Shown here: positions 59,613 to 64,000 of the stretch, piece after piece
Position numbering within the stretch: position 1 is the stretch's first letter
Layout of the letters: every line of letters starts with the position of its first letter
NCBI GenBank assembly: GCA_963736305.1
Contig: CAVTOD010000005.1
Location: 496,001-560,000, forward strand
Reading direction: 5' to 3'
From: DASUPK01 sp963736305
Lineage (GTDB): Bacteria; Actinomycetota; Thermoleophilia; Solirubrobacterales; 70-9
DNA: 64,000 nucleotides
Made by a program: the position numbers and the translations under genes
Notes under the pieces: model-generated
The model's database searches: none
What the model saw: only the letters and a program-made list of their open reading frames with translations
What the model was told of the DNA's origin: nothing

Positions 59613-59647
59613 GGCCGCGGCGCGGGATGTTAAGGGGGCGGAGCGCC

Positions 59648-61543
59648 CTAGGCGGTCAGGTCATCAACGGCCACGGTGGGGCCGCGGCTGGCCGACACCA
59701 ACTCGACCGTCTGCTCCGCCAGATTCGCCTCATCCCCCTCACGGATCAGCCTCTCGAGACGGCCGAGCGTGCCGTTGACCCACTCCGGATCGAGCGGCGC
59801 GTGCCGCACGGCGCGCACGATGCGGTCCGACGCGGTCGGCTGAGGCTTCTCGTCAGAGTTGAAGAGCTCCTCGTGGAGCTTCTCGCCGGGTCGTGCGCCG
59901 ACGAACTCGACAGCGATGTCGACCTCGGGCTCGTACCCCGCAAGCCGGATCATGTTGTGTGCGAGGTCGACGATCTTCACCGGCTCCCCCATCTCGAGGA
60001 CGAAGACCTCTCCGCTGGCGCCACCGAGGTCGCCGGAGCGGATCACCAGCTGAACCGCCTCCGGGATGGTCATGAAGTAGCGGGTCATCTCCGGATCGGT
60101 GACGGTGACGGGGCCGCCGCGCTCGATCTGGCTGCGGAAGATCGGCACCACGCTGCCCGAGGACGCCAGGACGTTGCCGAACCGGACGGTGACGAACCGC
60201 GTCTGAGGGTGCTTGCGCCCGGCCGCCTCGACGATCCACTCGGCCATCGCCTTGGAGGCGCCCATCACGGTCCGTGGATTGACGGCCTTGTCGGTCGAGA
60301 CGAGGACGAAGCGCTCGCATCCGGAAGCGACGGCTGTCTCGGCGGTCACCTTGGTGGCCATCGCGTTGTTGCGGATCGCCTCGAGCGGGTTCGCCTCCAT
60401 CAGCGGGACATGCTTGTAGGCGGCCGCGTGGAAGACGACCTGCGGCCGGAAGCGCTGCATCACCTCGAGCATCCGGTCGCCCTCCTTGCAGTCGGCGAGC
60501 ACCGACTCCACCCGGGTGAAATGCCGCTCCTCGGTCATCTCGCGGTCGATCCGGAAGAGGTTGTCCTCGGCGTGGTCGAGCAGGACCAGGAGCTTCGGGC
60601 GGACCCTGGCGATCTGGCGGACGAGCTCAGAGCCGATCGAGCCGCCGGCGCCGGTTACCAGGACGACCTTGTCCTGGATGTAGGCGCCGACCCGGTCGAG
60701 CTCCATCTTCACCGGGTCGCGACCCAGGACGTCCTCGACCTGGACCTCGCGGAGCTGCCTGGTCAGCTGGACTCCGCCACGGAGCAGCTCGAAGACGGTC
60801 GGCAGGGTGCGCACCGGGACGTCGCGCTCGCGGCATGCCGTCACGACCCGGCCGCGGAGCACGCCCGGAGCCGAGGGGATCGCGATGATCACCTCATCGG
60901 GACTGAACTCGTCGAGGAGCGCGCCCACCTCGTCGGTCGTGCCGAGGACGTTGAGGCCGTGCAGGCGCATGCCGCGCTTGCGGGGGTCGTCGTCCAGGAA
61001 GCCGATTGCGCGCGACGCGAGGTTCGGATTGAGCTGCATCTCGCGGGCGACCATCTGGCCCCCCGAGCCGGCGCCGACGACGAGCACGCGCTTGGCCCCG
61101 CGCACCTCGCGTCGCGCCATGCGCTCCACCAGCAGCATCCGGACCAGGAGCCGGGCGCCGCCGATCAGGAAGACGCTGAGCAGGAAGTAGCTGACCACGA
61201 CCGACCGCGGGATCTGGTCGTCGAAGGGCTTCAGAAGCAGGAAGGTAATCGCGAGGATCGCCGTGGAGACCGCGCACGCCCGCAGCACGCCGATCATGTC
61301 CGGCAGGCGGAAGTAGCGCCACCATTTCTCGTACAGGCCGAAGGCGTAGAAGACGATCAGCTGGCCGAGGACGACGAAGCCGATCGAGTGCCCGAGCATG
61401 TGGTCGTAGCGGTCCGGGATCCCTCCCGGGGCATCGAGGAACCGCAACCTGAAGGCCAGGTAGTAAGCGGCCGCGATGAGGACTGCGTCTGCGGCGAGCT
61501 GGATCAGGCGATGCCTGTAGACGGGGTGCTTGAACCGCTCCAC
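59648..61543 (-). CDS. membrane NDP-sugar 4,6-dehydratase/epimerase (FlaA1/CapD/PglF type)
   Basis: A 631-residue protein. Four N-terminal membrane segments (residues about 12-120) are followed by a CoA-binding-like domain (RVLVVGAGSGGQMVAREM) and the SDR domain with VLVTGAGGSIGSELVRQI, HAAAYKHVPLMEANPLEA, LVSTDKAVNPRTVMGASKAMAE and RFGNVLASSGSVVP. It makes a 4-keto-6-deoxy sugar nucleotide for the surface glycan. GTG start. Its gene closes the cluster's left-going block. Confidence 0.96.
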   Translation of the reverse strand: MERFKHPVYRHRLIQLAADAVLIAAAYYLAFRLRFLDAPGGIPDRYDHMLGHSIGFVVLGQLIVFYAFGLYEKWWRYFRLPDMIGVLRACAVSTAILAITFLLLKPFDDQIPRSVVVSYFLLSVFLIGGARLLVRMLLVERMARREVRGAKRVLVVGAGSGGQMVAREMQLNPNLASRAIGFLDDDPRKRGMRLHGLNVLGTTDEVGALLDEFSPDEVIIAIPSAPGVLRGRVVTACRERDVPVRTLPTVFELLRGGVQLTRQLREVQVEDVLGRDPVKMELDRVGAYIQDKVVLVTGAGGSIGSELVRQIARVRPKLLVLLDHAEDNLFRIDREMTEERHFTRVESVLADCKEGDRMLEVMQRFRPQVVFHAAAYKHVPLMEANPLEAIRNNAMATKVTAETAVASGCERFVLVSTDKAVNPRTVMGASKAMAEWIVEAAGRKHPQTRFVTVRFGNVLASSGSVVPIFRSQIERGGPVTVTDPEMTRYFMTIPEAVQLVIRSGDLGGASGEVFVLEMGEPVKIVDLAHNMIRLAGYEPEVDIAVEFVGARPGEKLHEELFNSDEKPQPTASDRIVRAVRHAPLDPEWVNGTLGRLERLIREGDEANLAEQTVELVSASRGPTVAVDDLTA

Positions 61544-61578
61544 GCGAGCAGCACTCTAGCCCCTACTATGCCGCCCCT

Positions 61579-62226
61579 GTGACCGGCCTCGTTCTCCTGA
61601 CCGGCGCAGTCACCGACAAGCTGGTCGACTTCGCCACCAATCTGATCGGGGACGCCGGCTACGCCGGCGTCTTCGTCCTGATGACGCTCGAAAGCGCGCT
61701 CATCCCCATCCCGAGCGAGGCGACGATGCTGTTCGCGGGCTTCAAGGTGGAGGACGGCACCCTGACGCTGTTCGGCATCGTTGCCGCAGGCGTGCTTGGC
61801 AACCTGGTCGGGTCCTGGATCGCATACGCGATCGGGTACTACGGCCGCCTCGAGCTCGTCGAGCGGCACCGGGTCTTCCACACGAACGAGCGCTACCTCA
61901 GGTGGGCCGATGACTGGTTCCAGCGCCACGGCGACGCCACCGTCTTCTTCTCCCGGATGCTGCCGATCATCCGGACCTTCATCTCGCTGCCCGCCGGAGT
62001 AGCGCGGATGCCGTTCTGGCGGTTCACCGCCCTGACGCTAGCGGGCTGCATCCCCTGGGTGCTGGCGCTTGCATTGCTGGGCAAGGGCGTCGGCAGCAAG
62101 TGGCACACCTGGAAGGACCACCTGCAGTACCTCGACTACGCGGTCGTGGCCGGAATCCTCGCGCTGATCGTCTGGGCGCTGATCAGGCACCGGCGCGGTC
62201 GCGCGCAGGAGCAACCCGCTTCATGA
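61579..62226 (+). CDS. DedA-family membrane protein
   Basis: A 215-residue protein with about five membrane segments. DedA marks are LESALIPIPSEATMLFAG, GNLVGSWIAYAIGYYGR and FFSRMLPIIRTFISLPAGVARM. Members of this family scramble undecaprenyl phosphate or phosphatidylethanolamine carriers. Its position before uppP and after a glycan cluster fits recycling of undecaprenyl phosphate. TACTAT lies nine bases before the GTG start. ATGA overlap with uppP. Confidence 0.93.
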   Translation: MTGLVLLTGAVTDKLVDFATNLIGDAGYAGVFVLMTLESALIPIPSEATMLFAGFKVEDGTLTLFGIVAAGVLGNLVGSWIAYAIGYYGRLELVERHRVFHTNERYLRWADDWFQRHGDATVFFSRMLPIIRTFISLPAGVARMPFWRFTALTLAGCIPWVLALALLGKGVGSKWHTWKDHLQYLDYAVVAGILALIVWALIRHRRGRAQEQPAS

Positions 62227-63146
62227 TGCGGCGGTCGAGGGCGATCGTCCTCGGCGCCGTGCAGGGGCCGACCGAGCTTCTCCCGGTCTCCAGCTCCGCC
62301 CACCTCACGCTGATCCCGTGGCTCGCCGGGTGGGATGCCGACGGCCGCGATCCCGAGCTGCAGAAGAGCTTCGAGGTCTCCCTCCACGCCGGTGCCGCGG
62401 CCGCGCTGCTGATCGGGCAGCGAAAGGTGATCGCCGAGGAGCTGAGCTCCTTCGACCGCCGCAAGGCGGGCGTGCTGGCGCTCTCCTTCCTTCCGCCGGT
62501 GATCTGCGGCGTGGCCCTCGAGCGGCCGATCGAGCGCCATCTCGGCGGGCCTTTTTCCACGGCGATCGGCCTGCTCGCCGGAGCCGCCGCGATGGCCATC
62601 GCCGACCGCCGTCCCCAGACCCGCGATCGAGGCCGCGCGACCGCGATGGACGGGCTCGCGCTCGGAATCGCCCAGGCCGCCGCCCTCGCCCCGGGCGTCT
62701 CGCGCAACGGCGCGACCCTGACGGCTGCCCGTTGGCGCGGCTTCACGCGCCAGCACTCGAACATGCTTTCCCGCACCGTCGCCCTCCCGGTGATCGTGGG
62801 CGCCGCGGCCCTGAAGGGCATTCGCCTCCGGCGCCGCGGTCTGCCGCCCGAGGCGCGAGCCGGCTTCGCCGCGGGCACGGCGACCTCCTTCGCCTCGACG
62901 CTCGCCTCGCAGGAGCTGATCCGCCTGGTGGAGCGCGACAGCGCCCTCTGGCCCTACGCCGCCTATCGCGGTGCGCTGGCGGCGACCGTCCTGGGCAACC
63001 TCTGGCGCCGCCGGAGAGCGCGACGGGTCTACCTGCAACCTGACGGTGTGGCGGCGACACCCAGCGGCAACGGGGCCGCCGCCTCCGGGAACGGCGCCCC
63101 GAGCTGGGCGAGCGCCAAGCCTGGCCCAGAGAGGCGGCAGAGGTGA
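62223..63146 (+). CDS. uppP: undecaprenyl-diphosphatase
   Basis: A 307-residue BacA/UppP-type membrane enzyme. The two active-site motifs are QGPTELLPVSSSAHL and PGVSRNGATLTAAR (S-R-S-G in most, S-R-N-G here). About eight membrane segments are seen. It removes one phosphate from undecaprenyl diphosphate to renew the glycan carrier. The last about 40 residues, Gly/Asn/Ala-rich, are not family sequence. ATG overlaps the dedA stop, and its stop overlaps purM. Confidence 0.93.
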   Translation: MMRRSRAIVLGAVQGPTELLPVSSSAHLTLIPWLAGWDADGRDPELQKSFEVSLHAGAAAALLIGQRKVIAEELSSFDRRKAGVLALSFLPPVICGVALERPIERHLGGPFSTAIGLLAGAAAMAIADRRPQTRDRGRATAMDGLALGIAQAAALAPGVSRNGATLTAARWRGFTRQHSNMLSRTVALPVIVGAAALKGIRLRRRGLPPEARAGFAAGTATSFASTLASQELIRLVERDSALWPYAAYRGALAATVLGNLWRRRRARRVYLQPDGVAATPSGNGAAASGNGAPSWASAKPGPERRQR

Positions 63147-64000
63147 GCGAGGACGCCTACGCCAAGGCCGGCGTCAGCCAGGGCGATGCGGATGCCTCCG
63201 TGGCATCCCTCGTCTCGGCGCTGGCCGCCTCGGCGCCCGCGGAAAGCCGTCAGGTGCTCGCAAGCGGCCACTACGCCAACGTCGTCCGGCTCGACGAGCG
63301 CGCCGGGATCGCTTTGAGCACCGACGGCGTCGGCACGAAGCTCATCCTCGCCGAGCAGATGGGCCGCTGGGACACGGTCGGGATCGACTGTGTGGCGATG
63401 AACGTCAACGACGTGGTCTGCGTAGGCGCAGAGCCCCTCGCGATGGTCGACTACCTGGCCGTCGATCGGGCCGACCCCGAGACGGCCGGTGCGATCGGCG
63501 TCGGCCTGGCGCGCGGCGCCGAGAAGGCGGGGATCGAGATCGTCGGCGGAGAGCTGGCCCAGCTCGGCGAGCTGATCAACGGCCTCGACCTGGCGGGCGC
63601 GTGCTTCGGCGTGGTCTCGCTCGACTCTCTGGTCACGGGCGCGGAGATCGAGCCGGGAGACCCGGTGATCGGCCTGCCCTCATCGGGACTCCATTCGAAT
63701 GGCTACACGCTGGCGCGCTCGGCGCTGGCGGACATCCCGCTCGACGACGAGCGGCTCGGCCGTCCCCTCGGCGAGATCCTCCTTGAGCCGACCGAGATCT
63801 ACGTCAAGCCGATCGTCGAGCTGCTGCGCTCCGATGTGGACGTGCGCGGACTGGCCCACATCACCTCGGGCGGCCTCGACAACCTGCTCCGCCTCGAGGC
63901 CGAGGTCGCCTACGAGATCGAGCAGCCGCTCCCCGTGCCGCCGGTCTTCGAGCTGATCCGGGCGCTCGGCGAGGTCTCAGACGAGGAGATGCATGAGGTG
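63143..64000 (+). CDS. purM: phosphoribosylformylglycinamidine cyclo-ligase, 3' end cut by window edge
   Basis: Open for 286 codons from GTG 63143 to the window end. It reads EDAYAKAGVSQGDADASV, IALSTDGVGTKLILAEQ, CVAMNVNDVVCVGAEPL, EIVGGELAQL, GLPSSGLHSNGYTLARSAL and LAHITSGGLDNLLRLEAEV, all of AIR synthetase. It makes AIR from FGAM with ATP (step 5), the substrate of PurE. Its GTG overlaps the uppP TGA, so it is coupled to an envelope operon and stands 48 kb from the other pur genes. Confidence 0.95.
   Translation, partial: MSEDAYAKAGVSQGDADASVASLVSALAASAPAESRQVLASGHYANVVRLDERAGIALSTDGVGTKLILAEQMGRWDTVGIDCVAMNVNDVVCVGAEPLAMVDYLAVDRADPETAGAIGVGLARGAEKAGIEIVGGELAQLGELINGLDLAGACFGVVSLDSLVTGAEIEPGDPVIGLPSSGLHSNGYTLARSALADIPLDDERLGRPLGEILLEPTEIYVKPIVELLRSDVDVRGLAHITSGGLDNLLRLEAEVAYEIEQPLPVPPVFELIRALGEVSDEEMHEV

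Overview
The window is GC-rich, densely packed bacterial DNA with many GTG and TTG starts, ATGA/GTGA/TGATG gene overlaps and a strictly housekeeping gene set. Gene content and protein style (purS/purQ/purL with small PurL, Fe-S type PurF with a propeptide, UppP/DedA, AlkZ-like and TMEM175 proteins, secreted Lys-rich-tailed proteins, SnoaL-like accessory genes) fit an actinomycete of the Thermoleophilia/Solirubrobacterales kind. That placement is an inference from protein flavour; there is no rRNA gene in the window. I see no CRISPR array, prophage, plasmid origin or insertion sequence.

Layout. 1-15015: a nearly complete IMP (purine) biosynthesis block: a GYD-domain gene coupled to purD, then purE, purB, a thioredoxin-fold gene, purC, purS, purQ, purL, a secreted beta-propeller gene, purF, purN, purH. 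purM, the remaining step, lies at the far right edge (63143-64000, cut by the window) behind dedA and uppP. No purK is present and PurE looks class II-like. 15016-16722: a decay zone with a frameshifted HNH nuclease gene, tRNA-Lys, an Rrf2 regulator, and fragments of rlmD/rumA and udgX. 16723-20921: thiamin genes (a fused thiS-thiG and thiO under a TPP riboswitch, divergent thiE). 20972-29278: pyruvate dehydrogenase and lipoate block (lpdA, pdhA, pdhB, E2, lipB, lipA) with small accessory genes. 29331-34206: envelope genes (secreted glycosidase-like protein, rhomboid protease, D,D-carboxypeptidase, membrane proteins). 34220-44831: tRNA-Ala(UGC), glutamate dehydrogenase, an acidic EP-repeat protein, a diguanylate cyclase, tRNA-Ala(CGC), an AlkZ-like glycosylase, amtB, a LysR regulator, a universal stress protein and a protein with a TIR-like C-terminal half. 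44870-48767: metF, an alpha/beta hydrolase-fold protein, a DUF3105 protein and a secreted amidase. 48777-63146: a surface-glycopolymer cluster (sugar-phosphate transferase, glycosyltransferases, flippase, O-antigen-ligase-like polymerase, FlaA1/CapD-type dehydratase, DedA, UppP).

The genes supply purine nucleotides, thiamin diphosphate and lipoate (both cofactors of the neighbouring pyruvate dehydrogenase), one-carbon units (metF), ammonium/glutamate metabolism (amtB, gdh) and wall polymers. A recurring signal is a TAnnnT -10 box 6-7 bases before the start codon, the signature of leaderless transcripts. The most unusual items are the TIR-like protein, the udgX/rlmD gene graveyard, the PurE/PurK situation, the ThiS-ThiG fusion and a short dispersed intergenic repeat.
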